DNA from: Sipunculus nudus
Lineage: Eukaryota; Annelida; Sipuncula; Golfingiida; Sipunculidae
Length of the DNA: 64,000 bases
Assembly (NCBI GenBank): GCA_026874595.1
Contig: CM049310.1
Location: 38,817,558-38,881,557, forward strand
Reading direction: 5' to 3'
Shown here: piece after piece, positions 47,700-60,600 of the stretch
How positions within the stretch are numbered: position 1 is the first letter of the stretch
How the letters are laid out: each line of letters opens with the position of its first letter
The notes under the pieces: model-generated
Databases searched by the model: none
What the model saw: only the letters and a program-made list of their open reading frames with translations
Told to the model about the DNA's origin: nothing
Program-made: the position numbers and the translations under genes

Positions 47700-49119
47700 G
47701 CTCATGTAGCAAAATCCCAATCCCGTAGGAATTGCATGCCCAAATTGAGATAGCACTTGTTTTCACTTCATTTAGGTGTAAGCTGATGGACAAAGTTAGG
47801 TAACAAATTTAATCATCCTGACCCCCCAAAAAATCCGCCATCATAATGAAAAACCTTCGATATCGCTTTGATATTGTAACTATCGGATCAAAATTAATAA
47901 TATTTGATCAATGTATAAGATTTTGAATGTGTACTGGTAATACCAACTACTCCAGGAGCTGTCCAAAGGTTAAGGAGGGCAAACAAGGTCAAGGTCAAGC
48001 TTATTTACCAACCTTCGATCTTGAAAATAACATTAGACAACTTGGGTACTACGCTGTCATATATATTGTAATATGGTTTTCAAACAGTCAAAAGTATTAA
48101 TAATTGCCTTGCCAGAATAATACATCATAGGGACGATATTAAAAAAACATTACACTAAGATACAGTCATAAGGATTTCAAATGGACTTTAAATGTACCCA
48201 TTCAACTATCATTTTGAAAGTAAATTTTTGATTTCTGGCTTCTCTTTGTATATATTAATGATCTAAAGGTAATTCTGGTTTTAGAAAATTCTTGTAATAC
48301 CTCCGTGAATTTGTATGAACTTGTTGATCAAAGATATGTTTGTAAACACAGCAATTTTGACCATAGGGGGAAAAATGTAACCTCAAATGGTATGTGGCGT
48401 AAATGCAGAGACAAAAGGTTATTTGTTGCAAAACGCCATTTGCAAAACTCTCGCCCATTCGACTTGCTGTCCGATGCCATTGTTGAATTTGTTTTATTTT
48501 GGCGGGCCCCCACATATTATAAACACGTTGATATAAACCAAACAAGCAGCCTGTGTGCCTGATATAAGTATTTTCTGGCCTATTTTGAATAAAATCTCCA
48601 AAGGATTACTTTTAGTCTATAAAGGTCAGATAGGTGATTGAGCCCCTTTAAAACAGGAAATTGATGTACGTATTACATATTTCACATATTGCTGATTCTC
48701 TGTTGATTTACTGCTTAGTATTTATCGTCAAAATTATTAATGCAAATCAACCATTTTGAAATCAATTTGTGTGGTTTGTAAAAAGATTAAAACAGCCTTG
48801 TTGATCATGATACAGGAACAATCTATGGCATATTAACTATTCAAGACGCCTGGTACACTTCGAGGAACATTAGACACCTTTGTCTGAATATCTTTTGAGT
48901 TTACCTGAATATAGGCGGGAATAGGTCAGCTATTATTGTAATTGTCACAAAAAGATTTAAATAGTAAAACAAAAATTTATGCTTCCCTGACAGAAGAAGA
49001 CAACACATCTGCACGTGCACATGGTCATACTGATGCGGTCTGTTAAAATATTTTAAGTCTGTACATGCAAATGGCATCTGGCGATTTCAAATAGATGTAC
49101 CTAAGTACCCCGCAGGTTA
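47700..49119. other. No gene seen
   Basis: I see a stray 'aaggtcaaggtcaag' word near 47987 and otherwise plain AT-rich sequence. Opposing short ORFs at 48255-48562 overlap on both strands and are not convincing. Confidence 0.45.
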
Positions 49120-49314
49120 ATGTCGGATAATCGGAACCAAGCATCTCAAGATTTAGATACCACTACCACGGATGATATTATGAGTAAATACTATCAGGTC
49201 TGCATTGACCATGCAGAAGTTGCGCGTGCAAAAGAAAACCAGTATGCCACAGAAGCTGGTTATAAGATATGCTTAGAACGTATTCGAAGAATATTGAGAT
49301 GGGCAGTGGAATAG
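49120..49314 (+). other. 64-codon ORF, unrecognised
   Basis: ATG at 49120 to TAG at 49312-49314. The composition is protein-like (charged, few rare strings: YYQVCIDHAEVARAKENQYA), unlike the surrounding noise. No start-proximal signal, domain or splice partner is clear. It may be a remnant of a mobile element protein or a stray exon. I do not assign a function. Confidence 0.2.
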
Positions 49315-50084
49315 GAAAGTCGTGCCCAACGGCCGTGTTTCACTCACAACGAGTGCGCATTTCGGGGGATCCGCGAAATGAGAGGAAGCGTGTGATAGTG
49401 ATAGATTAAAAATGGAAGCGGCTACCCTTATACCAAAAATTATGAAAAATAGATTCCATCCGTGGTGTTGGCCTTTATGTCCGGATCTACATGGTCCGTT
49501 TTATCCAACAACTGTACCGTAGAGAAATTTTTATTCCCGTAATGTGCAAACTTTCCTTTAGAAAAAATGCGTACTCATATGCCATTTTACATAAGCAGAT
49601 TTTTTTTGTGCATTATTTGTTTCTTTTTAGCTCTTAGAAGTACCTTATCTATAACTTGTAAAAATTGGACCTGTTTCAGCTCATACTCAGATAAACTTTA
49701 AAGAAATATAAAATATCCAGACAACGGTTGGTACCGATCCCCCTGTTCTACAAGGTACTTGGAATATTTCTGTATCAAGACCACCATCAAGGCTTTTTGA
49801 ATCTTGAAATCTTCCATATTACCACAAAAATTTATTCTAAATGTTTGCTTTGTTATTATATCGTAGGCACCTAGACCATGTTGTACTACTATGAGAGAAT
49901 CAACAATATAAAAAAAGAGATCACGGGCATCAATTTCATAAGGTCTATTTCCTTTTGATAACCATATCACATAACATATGACAGTGTAGTCCCGAAGATA
50001 TTTTTATGCTTTAAAAAATTAGTACATACATTTGACTTTGACCTTGCGAACCCTCTGTGAGCTTCCGACTACCTGATTCCTGGT

Positions 50085-50560
50085 TAGTTGCAATTAACAG
50101 AACACATTCAAACAAAGTACAAATCGATGCAATTATCTAATATCATTAAGTTTTATCATTATCTCTCTGTTAAGATTGCCATGGCGGCCCGTTTGGATTC
50201 CCTAGGGTCGGAGAACTCGTACAACTCCTTTTTGGTAGCAATCGACAGAATACATTAAAAAAGTATAAATCGATCCAATATCATTAAGTTTTAAGGGACA
50301 ATCACAGTATAATAGCATTCTCTCTATGTTCAGACTGCAGTGGTGGCCATCTTGGATTCCTTGGGGTCAAAGGGTTCATTAAAAAAATATAACCTGCATT
50401 CATTCATCAGATTAGTGCAAATAAAATGAAGGCAAGCACTATCTTATTCAGTTCCTAACAAAAGGTCGTTCCGTTACACGTGCAAGTACACTTTATCCCT
50501 AACACTCAATAATTCCAAGGGTGAAGGCGGCCATCTTGGATTTTCGGTGTTAGAGGGATC
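50085..50560 (+). repeat. Degenerate ~150-190-bp tandem repeats
   Basis: Three diverged units each end in a version of 'ggcggccatcttggattcc' (near 50184-50204, 50342-50361 and 50527-50542), preceded by similar 'tatcattaagtttta' or 'cacattcaaacaaagtac' text. No ORF is seen. Confidence 0.6.
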
Positions 50561-53070
50561 TGAAAATTTGTTACCTAACATTTTCCATTAGTTCATATCC
50601 TGTTTATGCTAAATCAGTAATTTTTGCAATTTGGGCATCAAATTCCTACGGAAATACATCCCCGTCTACACTACATACCTCGACACGGGTATTTTAACAC
50701 TACGGAAGCGGATGGGAGGGGGGGGGGGGACAGGACCCTTTGTGGCTCCGCCCCTGCCATATTGTCAACGGTCATGCGCTGCGCTCTTTGACCAGGGGCG
50801 GACTCGGCAAGCAAAACAGGCCAGAGAAATGTAGGTACGCGCGGCACAAATTTACTACCATCGGCCTACATGCATCACTATTTAGATCATACCATCGGCC
50901 TACATGCATCAAGTTACAGGTGTTGCCTTTTTGTTCGCGCGAGTTTCATATTCGCGAAAGAGAAATCATCGGGAAAATAAAACCCTTGTGAACAAGAGGC
51001 CCCTTCATCGAAGAGAAGTTGTAAAGCAAAATATTGATATATTAAGAATGATAGATCTTGTAGGTTTCCATGCAGTAAATCATCAAAGACTACTGTAATA
51101 AATAATCTCGTTTCTTTCCAATAATGTGCCGATAATAAAACAGCATTTCTATACTTGTTTCTTTACTTTTTTGCTATAAGTCGTCGTCCAATTTTTCGAT
51201 TTCTGTACATATTATTTAATATAAGTAATTTATATAAGTTATATTGGATATATTCTGTGTAGTATAACACTTTCGGCAGATCGCGAAAATGGAACCCTCG
51301 CGAAACACTGATAATGTGAAAATCGATTAATTTTAACCCCGCGAATATGAAACCAACCACAGTATTTATTTACTCCATCGGCCAATCGGGAAACTTCCTT
51401 AATATCAGCCCGTCCTTTTCTAACAACTATTAATAACGTAAACGGAAAGCCCCTAACTTACCTAATTTGCAATGAATAACGCCCTCTAAATATGTATAAT
51501 CATGTGACCGTGCTGCATTTTATGAAAACTACTTTTGAATGATCATATTGCTTTTTGCATCTTCAAAAATTTCGAAATTCATATATAATCAACCCGTATG
51601 TATTATTGATTTGAACTCCTAAATGCTTTGTAATATCATGATTTATAAAAGCCTGAAATCACACAAAATGCACCCTGCATGTGTCCCTGTGTTCTTAAAA
51701 CAGTCACATGAAAATGCACACTTTTACACTTTCCGCAACATCTTGAGTAATGTAGTGCTATAATTCCTATTGTGCCTGTTGATTTCCTACATTGCAGATA
51801 GAATTTATGTTAATATGACCTTATCACTTGTAAAGAAAAATTGCAATCCTTCACTAGATCTTTAAAAAAATTTACTTATGAAATTAAATTGCTAACAAAA
51901 TCATACTTTTACATTGACTTAGCCTTGAATTAAACCATTTGTTCATAGTTTTTCTACAATTAGCTAAAGAGAAAGCATTTTAATCCCCACATCTTATTGT
52001 TTACCTAAAATTCCTGGAGTGGAATACATTGAGCGTACGACCCTGTACTAGGCTGTTCTAGATTCATTACATCATGCTTACCGTTGATTCGTTTAAATCG
52101 GGCCGCCAGGTAATACGTGGGTTATATAGGAGCCGACCCTTTGTTGGGTGCATTATTTCTCATACAATTCCTCACATATTGATTTTGTTACGGTTGATGT
52201 ACTTTATAAATATAAGAAAAGATGTCAAAGTAAGCGGGCGAGACGGACATCAGCTGCGATTTTTTAAACACCATTTCCCTTAGCAAGTAGCAAGGCCATG
52301 AGGGAGCTGTAAGCTGGGGGTTATACTTCACACTTGAGACCACATGTGCATTTACGGGAACTTCGTTTAAAAACATGTTTTGGTGTTTTTTTAACTTATT
52401 TTGTCTTATTTTCTCTTATACTCTTAATAAATGAATCTTTTTACGTGTTAGCCTGTCCTTCTTTAGTGTTTCCAGGCGGATATTACATGATACCACAATA
52501 TATATATATATATATTTATATAGGCCTCTCCATGACACCACGTGCCTATACACGCGGTGACGCCCGTGGTTCACCTAATCTTCCCTATGCGTCACGAACG
52601 AGCCACATGACTCTCTGCATGTATCGTGCATGGTTATGGTGAGAATTATATTATAATGGTTCTGGGAAAACATATAAATCAAAATCAACATGTAAACTTA
52701 TCAGATCAGTTAATTCTTACAGTTGTCATCGAACATGAAACAGAAAGAATAAGAGATAATCCTTTTCTAATTTTTGTCTGAATAAATAGACGGACAAATA
52801 AAAAATATGTTAAAACTTTTATACAAATAAATTGTTTGTAAATAATTATATAAATATACCTGTTTTAAGCATATGCAGTATGTGACATTGGTTTGCAAAT
52901 ACATTGTATACAACGTATAAATAAAACGTATAAGCACTCGAATCTGGACAGTTATTATTCCAAAGGGTTCAATACTATGGAGGTATGTATAACTCCACTA
53001 TTTAACAAAAGGAAGGTAATCAAGTTAATCATCCCCCTGCTATTCAAAGAATAAGAATTATATACTGGAA

Positions 53071-53074
<4 letters not shown>

Positions 53075-53144
<70 letters not shown>
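53075..53144. repeat. (TA)n microsatellite
   Basis: An expanded TA tract; the paralogous site near 16882-16906 is short. Confidence 0.95.
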
Positions 53145-53146
<2 letters not shown>

Positions 53147-53243
53147 GATAAAATGTGGTTTTTCAACATTTAATAGTTATCTTGTGTTTAGCGTTCTTCC
53201 CTCACCCTTTTAATCGTATTTGACGAATATTTAGCTGATGTAA

Positions 53244-53246
<3 letters not shown>

Positions 53247-53321
<75 letters not shown>
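53247..53321. repeat. (TA)n microsatellite
   Basis: A TA tract with one imperfection (tataaatata at 53281). The paralogous site near 16950 has only a few TA units. Confidence 0.95.
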
Positions 53322-53324
<3 letters not shown>

Positions 53325-55049
53325 CACTCCTTGCCGAGCATAAGACCGAACCATATATCGTTGCAGGGACAAGGTTTTAGGAAGGTTTTATCTTTGGTCT
53401 TTATCACGAGGTTCTCATTATTCTTTCGTTCTGTATATTTGATACAATTGTTAAATGCCGCCTGGTGAAACCCCTGGATCGTGGTTGGTAAAAAAAAAAA
53501 GCCGCAAACCAAGGAACATATAGTCGTGATGATAAGTGATTAAGCTGCTCATCAGGCATAAATGTGCTCTTGGTGTAGTCATTGTAATGATCGGCCAGAC
53601 ACAAATATTATACATAACTTGCACGGTGTTTAAAATAATCTTCGTTCAATTCATTAACGAGTTGTTACCATATAATCTGCACAGTTATAATTAGCCATAC
53701 TGTTTTACGAAAATAGAAGGATAAATTTGATGTTGCCGGATATTTTAATAAAATCTCTGTCTTTCTATTCTTGAACGCTATTATTACTTTATGTCTTACA
53801 TACTTGAGATTAGCCATTATGTGTTATCAATACAGAATAGATTAATTCGGTACATTGAATGATTCCGAAAAGTCTGAACTCCATCGATTGGGACATTACA
53901 TGATTAATTATCACCAGGTATATTACGAGCTAAGTTTTGATACCAAAATAAGGAAAATTGAACAAAATGATTAACTATCCAAGAACGAACTATTCCTTGA
54001 AAAAAAACGCCTTAGTCATAGGTCACAGATTTGCACCTGATATTTATCTTTGACGTTGACCTTATTCCCAAGGTCACACACTCCCTAGCCAATCTCCAAT
54101 TATCGCTCAGTTACTGTGGTCGGGGGCAGGCTTTTAGTAATCGCTTGTGGATTGCATACATTTAGTTTCTATAGGTATTTGTACATGTGCGGTAACATAC
54201 CTAAGGAAAATAACGTGGATTATATGACATCATAATCATAGGTCTATTAAATAAATATTCAGAAATGATCAAATTATGGATTTTTGGCACTTCCAAATTC
54301 CAACCAACGTGGACCAGTCTGTTTGATTGTCACTTTCACACCAGGCGCAGCAATCTTGCCAAACGTGTTGCATTCAATGAACCGCAATAAATGACGTCTC
54401 AAAGAATACTGATGTCACAGTGCCATGCTGTTTGCTGCGGAGCTGTCTGGCTTAGATACCAATCAATATTATGGTGGACACCAAATGTTTTGTGATTGGA
54501 GGTAGAACATACAGCCTGTATAGGGCGTTTGACATCGATTTTACTATTCCATATTAGAAGCAGAAATCTGTCCTGAAAATTCATGGCAAAACCCGCATTA
54601 GGAAAACGGACCATGAAAGTCAAGAAGGCTTGATAGTAATATATCCATAATACATGATTACCTTCGTTTTTATTCATAAGAGAGATCACCAATCCAGTCC
54701 AAAAGAAAAAAGGACAAAAAAAATAAGCAAAATGAGTCTTATCACATTTCATCATAACTTTATTATATAAATAAAGTTTTAATTGATAAATTAAAGTGCG
54801 TTCTTTCTGTGACAATCTGTATCAATGAACAGTCATATACAATCGTTGCACGGTATATGCTGTCTTCATTCATGTTTTGTAAATACAACAGCTGCTACGT
54901 GAACCATTAAATCATTCGTTTTGGCCTTTTATACCCTAATCTCTATACAGTGTTTTTGTCAAAATCTCTGTCTCATTTTTATTGATACACGTGACATTTG
55001 GCACAGCTTAGTACTGCCATCTCAGTCAAGCAGAACTCACATCTGACAC

Positions 55050-55745
55050 GGCCACCATGGCTTACCGCATGGCATTCGTTTTTTTCTGCAGATTCTGTTA
55101 GAAGCCAATTCTTCAGCAGCAGAAAACCCGACATCCATAAACATTGAATGCGTGGACCGAGTCAATCTGTACATGGCTTTGCAAACGAAGTATTTTCATT
55201 AACAAAAGATGATGAACAGACGGACACAAGCCACAACGCTACAAAGCATGTCCACCACTGTATATGGGGCTGCTTCGCGGATTCATTGCCAGGGCGACCA
55301 GTAAACTGGACCAGCCATCTGTGCAAGAGAACGCCACGCACCGAGACGTCATTATACAGTCAAAGGTTGATGCAGAAAGTATCATCAGAAAGCTCGGTGA
55401 AGTGGTATAGCGATTAGAACATCAAGAAACAATGACAATAAGAAGTATTAACGATATCAAAGCCCAGATATTCAATGCCGTAGCCCCCGGACGACCAGAC
55501 GACACGCTGACCATGAGAACGTTCAATGATACCATGGACCATATATGTAGATAAACTACTGAGAATAGTTAGGGAAGTAGATGAACTACTGGAAGAGATC
55601 GAAACAAGCGAGAAATCTGCCAATTTCTCTAATTTCGCTAACGACGAAGCCTTGTCAATCCCAAACACAGAGGCTACCTTGTCGACGGGTATGTTACCTT
55701 TCATATCACAAAATATAGTAAAGGATTCAAACAGTTATCAAAACT
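55050..55745 (+). pseudogene. Coding-like degenerate region, unrecognised
   Basis: Inside the 1.75-kb stretch lacking a counterpart in the left copy, protein-like text appears in changing frames. LLRGFIARATSKLDQPSVQE and IIQSKVDAESIIRKLGEVV are followed by IKAQIFNAVAPGRPDDTLT. A further open piece at 55526-55747 (VREVDELLEEIETSEKSANF) ends the region. The frame changes and stops suggest a decayed coding sequence, perhaps an intronless copy. I recognise no domain, so origin and function stay open. Confidence 0.3.
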
Positions 55746-55762
55746 GAGGAATATTTTGTCAA

Positions 55763-55766
<4 letters not shown>

Positions 55767-55811
<45 letters not shown>
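55767..55811. repeat. (TA)n microsatellite
   Basis: Counterpart of the tract at 17853-17904; it marks the resumption of paralogy. Confidence 0.95.
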
Positions 55812-55814
<3 letters not shown>

Positions 55815-56090
55815 GGATTGTAGTATAAAGAAGCCCTTTATTATTTAGTTCAAAATCTGATCATTAATATGTACTGAGTGCAACGTCTTATGCATACTTT
55901 ATATCTAAAGCATTGTGTTCAAATCAGCTCTGTTCTTTAAGATAAATACCGATTTGTATGTGAATTCAGGAATTAAAAATTAATACATTCGAATGATATA
56001 TTTAAATTCAGTAAAAATTGAATGGCCATGATTGTGATTATTTAGATATGATGGTAGATATTATTTATGAACACAAGAGGGATACTTTTG

Positions 56091-56259
56091 ATCTTTTTAG
56101 TACTACACTGTGCGGAACAGAGTGATTGAGAAAAGTGATATTAATATTGATATGACGGGGCTCGTTAGGTACGCAATCTTTTTAGCACTACACTGTGCGG
56201 AACAGAGTGATTGAGAAAAGTAATATTAATATTGATATGACGGGGCTCATGAGGTACAC
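56091..56259 (+). repeat. 85-bp tandem duplication
   Basis: The unit starting atctttttagtactacactg at 56091 repeats at 56176 with a handful of substitutions (for example tagtac to tagcac, gtgatat to gtaatat). No coding content is seen. Confidence 0.9.
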
Positions 56260-56719
56260 GTGACGTGGTCAAGAGGCACATACGTGCGAGGCACAGCATC
56301 AAGCTGGTGCAGTGACGTGACGTGCAAACTTAATTTTAAAATATGATTAAGTACATAACTAAACTAAGGGACGTGCTGTCCTCCTCAAGTTCGAATGCCT
56401 TAACCATATCTAGTACGATATACTGGCTTGCACAAGACCATAAAGGTCCTCAATTAGGGCCGCACAATCGCTAGTTCTTCCAAATGACAGGCCTTGGGAC
56501 ATATTGGATGTCAGACTTGATTGAAATTTATTACCAAAAATAATCTAAAAGAGACCAAATTTCAGAATAATCATAATATTTTCCCTAACATTATACGGAA
56601 AAGTTTTTGAAATATTTGCTTGTCAGCCATATTGACCTCAATAGGAGCCTGAAATTTGAAAGCACTGATCCCCTCATTGCGTTCTGTCTAAGTTATATTA
56701 AATATTTTGTCAAAAGAAA

Positions 56720-56985
56720 ATCATTGATTACAGATTGAGCGCCTGATCCATGCTTTTGTCACTACCAAGTTAGATTATAGAAATGCTTGACTTCTCGGGT
56801 ATCCGTCCTCATTAATTCAGAGGCTTCAGCGAGTTCAGAACAGCGGAGCCCGAACACTATAAGTGGACGTGACAAGTATAATCATATCACACCTGTATTG
56901 CGGGAGCTGCACTGACTCCTTACGAGTCATCGCATTTAATTTAAGCCCATACTACTTATCGAGACCAAACATCGCAGCGGCTTGG
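56720..56985 (+). mobile_element. CR1/L2-like LINE fragment, RT 3' part
   Basis: The plus strand reads IERLIHAFVTTKLDYRNA, then IQRLQRVQNSGAR, typical of the region after the RT palm in CR1-type elements. Stops and frame changes are present. It converges with the next fragment. Confidence 0.7.
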
Positions 56986-56989
56986 TAAT

Positions 56990-57425
56990 ATGTAAATAGC
57001 ATCACCACTGTTTCATCATCGTTCATTTTCAAGCTGTTGTTGGCCATCCACTTACGTATTAAACATATATGTGATGTTATTGCTGAGGTGCTCAGGCCTG
57101 AAAATCAATACAAAGTAGAATCATCAGCATACATATTGTAAAAACCATGCTAAAGTACCTATAAGGGAGCAGTGTAAAGAGTAAAGAAGACAGGTCCCAA
57201 GACGGAGCCCTGGGGCAAACCAAAGTCAAATATTTTTTACTTAAACTTAATCCTTTCAATCTGGACTGACTGGCTACGTTTACAAAGATTTGATGCGAAC
57301 CATTCTAGGGCCGTGCCTGTAACTCCCATAGACCGAAGTGTATCAAGCAAGGTCTCATGACTGACCGTATCAAGGGCAGCTGACAAGTCGTTCACAATTA
57401 AGCCTTTCTCGGTGGCCAGATGCAT
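56990..57425 (-). mobile_element. CR1/L2-like LINE fragment, RT palm
   Basis: The minus strand reads HLATEKGLIVNDLSAALDTV (motif A, with Phe to Leu), then TLRSMGVTGTALEWFASNL. After a frame change come FGLPQGSVLGPV, YADDST (about 57140) and WMANNSLKMNDDE. It is broken by stops and indels. It faces the plus-strand fragment at 56720-56985, a convergent arrangement that is not the usual 5'-inversion of LINE insertion. Confidence 0.75.
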
Positions 57426-57675
57426 ATCGTGCGGTTAATAAATCACTGTCTCAAACGTCGATCTCCGTGACCCTTATAAAAATCGCGAGGGCATTAAACC
57501 AGTTGTTCACAAGCCTTTCTCTGTGACCGTCATATCTATCGTGCTTCAGACGTGCCTTTCGTGCGGTACGCGTAAACTATGCAGTCGTATGTCAAGGAAT
57601 GTTCCATGCTAATGTATACTGTAAATATAGCACTGTAATTAAGTTTAGTCAACAGAATTCTTTCATTATCTCCAG

Positions 57676-60600
57676 TTCCGCCGCATGCTACTGAACCAGC
57701 GTCACTTGTCATAACTGAGGACCGACCTGTGCCACATGTCACAACTGAGGACCGACTTGTGCCACATGTCACAACAGAGGACCGACTTGGGCCGACTATC
57801 ACGAGGTACACACGATCGATACAACGTGCCACAACTCAACCCATCCGCAGGGTTCCACCTACCACCACTGGACTGAGAGAACAAGGTAGGACTAACAGTC
57901 ATCAGGTTTTACTCATACTAATATGATGACACTTATCCTGCTGCCTGGCTCTGCGCATTTTGACAAGATCTACAGGAACATTTTAATCATTTGGTTCATT
58001 TTCAAACTGCGAAAGTTTCCGTTTTGTAAACCCTAAAAACGTAGGGCCACTAAACCGACAATCACCTAGATCACATATCACTAGATGCCGCTTTCCGACT
58101 AGGACGTAGGTCAGACCGGCTCTGTCAATTTGTTGTTATATACTTAACAGCGGGCGAATATGAGCATGAATAGCGTTACATATGTACGGTAAGGTACAAC
58201 ATTCAATCTGTGAGCAATTATTCAGATGCGGGGGTTTATTTAATATTGTATTAATACCTGAAGTTTAAACAACAGCAAAATAGTAAAAGGTCAAGGTTTT
58301 ATGGAATTGCTTCAGGGTTTGAAATATTTTCGACAGATGGCTACAGGTTCTGAAGGTGTAGAAACAAAAGGAGAAAAGAAAAGGGGCCCTTGTGAATCAT
58401 TAGACGATAGTTCTATCACATACCAAGATAAAAAACACTTGGACACAGTATTTAGTGACCTAGAGTCGTCGGATGATTACCCCTTAGCAAATCTCTGTAC
58501 AAAAGATAAAATGTCAGGCGGCAAATCTCCCATTACTGTTGAAAACTCGGAACAATTTACCCTTTTCTTGGCAGCAGCGCTAAGCTCTGAAAACATAAAA
58601 GGTGCTCTAAAGGTTATCATAGATGCAGCGGTAGATAAAAAATTAAAAACCTATGAAAATAAATTAGAAAGTCTAACAAGGGAAGTGACCAGCCTGACAC
58701 ACACAGTTGTCCAATTACAACAAGAGTTAGGCAACCAACAACAGTACCCGAAGCGCAACTCAGTACGAATAACCAACACTTGGACAGAAGAAAAGGACGA
58801 GAATACAGACAAGATATTGATGGACATGGCAAAACAGATGATGGGGATTGACATTACAGAGCTTGAGATAGAAAGATCACATCGAGTTGGTAGAGCCCTG
58901 CCCTCGGGCAAGCCAAGGCCAATACTTGTAAAGCTGGTCTCTCACAAAACAGAGGCAAAGATTATGCATGGCAAGGCACGTTTAAAATTGGCCGGCGAAG
59001 CGTCCAGGGACCTGTCAATAAACGAAGACCTCACACACTCCCGAGTCACAAAGTTTAAAGCAGCCCGAGACATGAAAAGGGAACATTACATAAGAGACTG
59101 TTGGACAAATGACGGGATGGTGTTTATTAGGGACAGTTACGGAGAAATCCTCAGGTTCACAAGCCAAACAAAATTTAATGCATGGTTGGACGGGCTCAAG
59201 AACCGTCCAAGGAAAGCGTATTCGGCCTCTGTGTGCCAGGAGTCCACGATTACATCAACTCCGAAAGACACAAATTAAAGGGGTGTCCCAGAACTGATGC
59301 GAATCATTAAAATAAAAATGCAAAAGTACGAATAAATAAAAGTGTACAGATTTATGTGCCTATTATTGTGCTGTAAATGGTTAAGTTTAAAATAGTACGT
59401 TTATGGTGCAACAGAAAGCATACGCATCTGCGTATAGATGTGTTTCTGTGTAAACATTTACTGTACAAGCACGAACATGACACACAATGTATGTAATTGT
59501 TGCTTTGATGGCAATTACTCACATATGAATTATTTAATTTGAGATTTATGGACTTTAATCATGTTCTCCGAGAAGTAATATCCCCACATGCCGGGAGCTT
59601 TTATTGTTGAAGAGCCGGTCTCAAAGTCTTTATCACCTCTCTGATGTATCGAATATTTCAATATTATAGTCATGTCTAGGATTGGCTGGACGGAAATCTC
59701 TGTAATTGCATTTTCGATTATTGTATCAATGTATTTCACATTAGGTGCAGATACACTTTTTCAGAATACACGTCAGCGAGACAGTCGGAATGCGCCAACT
59801 TTAATAATTATAACTACCACACCCCAGTTTAATATATATTTAGACATGAAAATTAATTTAAATTCAATGCATTTAAACAATGTAGCAATTAACATTACTT
59901 CACAAAATAAAACATATAAACATAGTCGGAATAGGAAACAATAGTTAGGTGTCTTGAAAATAATATACACGCTGCATACATACTTATACTTGCATGCCAC
60001 GTTTTCAAGTTATTACATTAAATGTGAAGGGGCTAAGGAATAAAAGAAAAAGAAAGGAAAAGTTTCAATGGTTATTAGATAAAAAAGGTAAAGAAAGTGT
60101 AATCTTTTTACCAGAGACTCACGTTACTTCAGATATTCGGCAACAATGGACAGAATAATGGGACGGCTTATGTTTCTTTTCTTGCGGGTACACCCCTCGC
60201 ACGAGGAGTTGTTACACTTATTGGCAGCATGGTGGGATTTAAAGATATTTATCTCAAATTGATGACTTCGGTATATATATAATTTTAAGGGCGATAATAC
60301 AAGGGTTAGAATTTCTTATAATCAGTACTTATGTACCAAACATAGAGCCTGATCAAATAGATTTTTTTTACGAAAATACATGAAAAAATCAAGAGCATGC
60401 AACCGGACAATGAATCACATATAATCTTGGGTGGGGATTTCAACTTTTGTTTTTCACAACAAGACGCCGATGGAGGAGGCGACAGACCTAAACATTAGAC
60501 AATACAAAAGGTAAAACAAATCATGTATGAGATTGATTTAATTGACAAGTGGAGAATTAGAAACCCTAATGCTCGTCAATATACTTGGAGGTCAAAAACG

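Larger units (their letters stand above)
40235..50683. other. 10.4-kb interval absent from the left unit
   Basis: Sequence left of 40234 and right of 50684 is contiguous in the left unit at 14388-14392, so this interval is an insertion here or a deletion there. It holds the CR1-like LINE, an inverted-repeat pair (47.06-47.62 kb), small repeats and no host gene that I can recognise. Between 40235 and 41270 I see only plain sequence, with a CA-rich stretch at 40430-40600. I found no clear terminal repeats or target duplication at its edges. Confidence 0.65.
50684..55955. repeat. Upstream block, right copy (paralogue of 14391-18060)
   Basis: Homology starts at 'acgggtattttaacactacgg' and runs to about 54005. 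It then breaks for 1.75 kb of sequence not found in the left copy, resumes at the TA tract 55767-55811, and ends near 55955. The TA tracts at 53075-53144 and 53247-53321 are greatly expanded compared with 16880-16970. No host gene can be supported within it. Confidence 0.75.

Noticed and set aside
48255-48562. Opposing ORFs of 85-96 aa on both strands
   Set aside because: Mutually overlapping, no domain, no splice partners.
57536-57832. Minus-strand ORF with Ser/Val/Cys repeats
   Set aside because: It is the antisense reading of the 30-bp repeat; the plus-strand frame has matching splice sites and phase.
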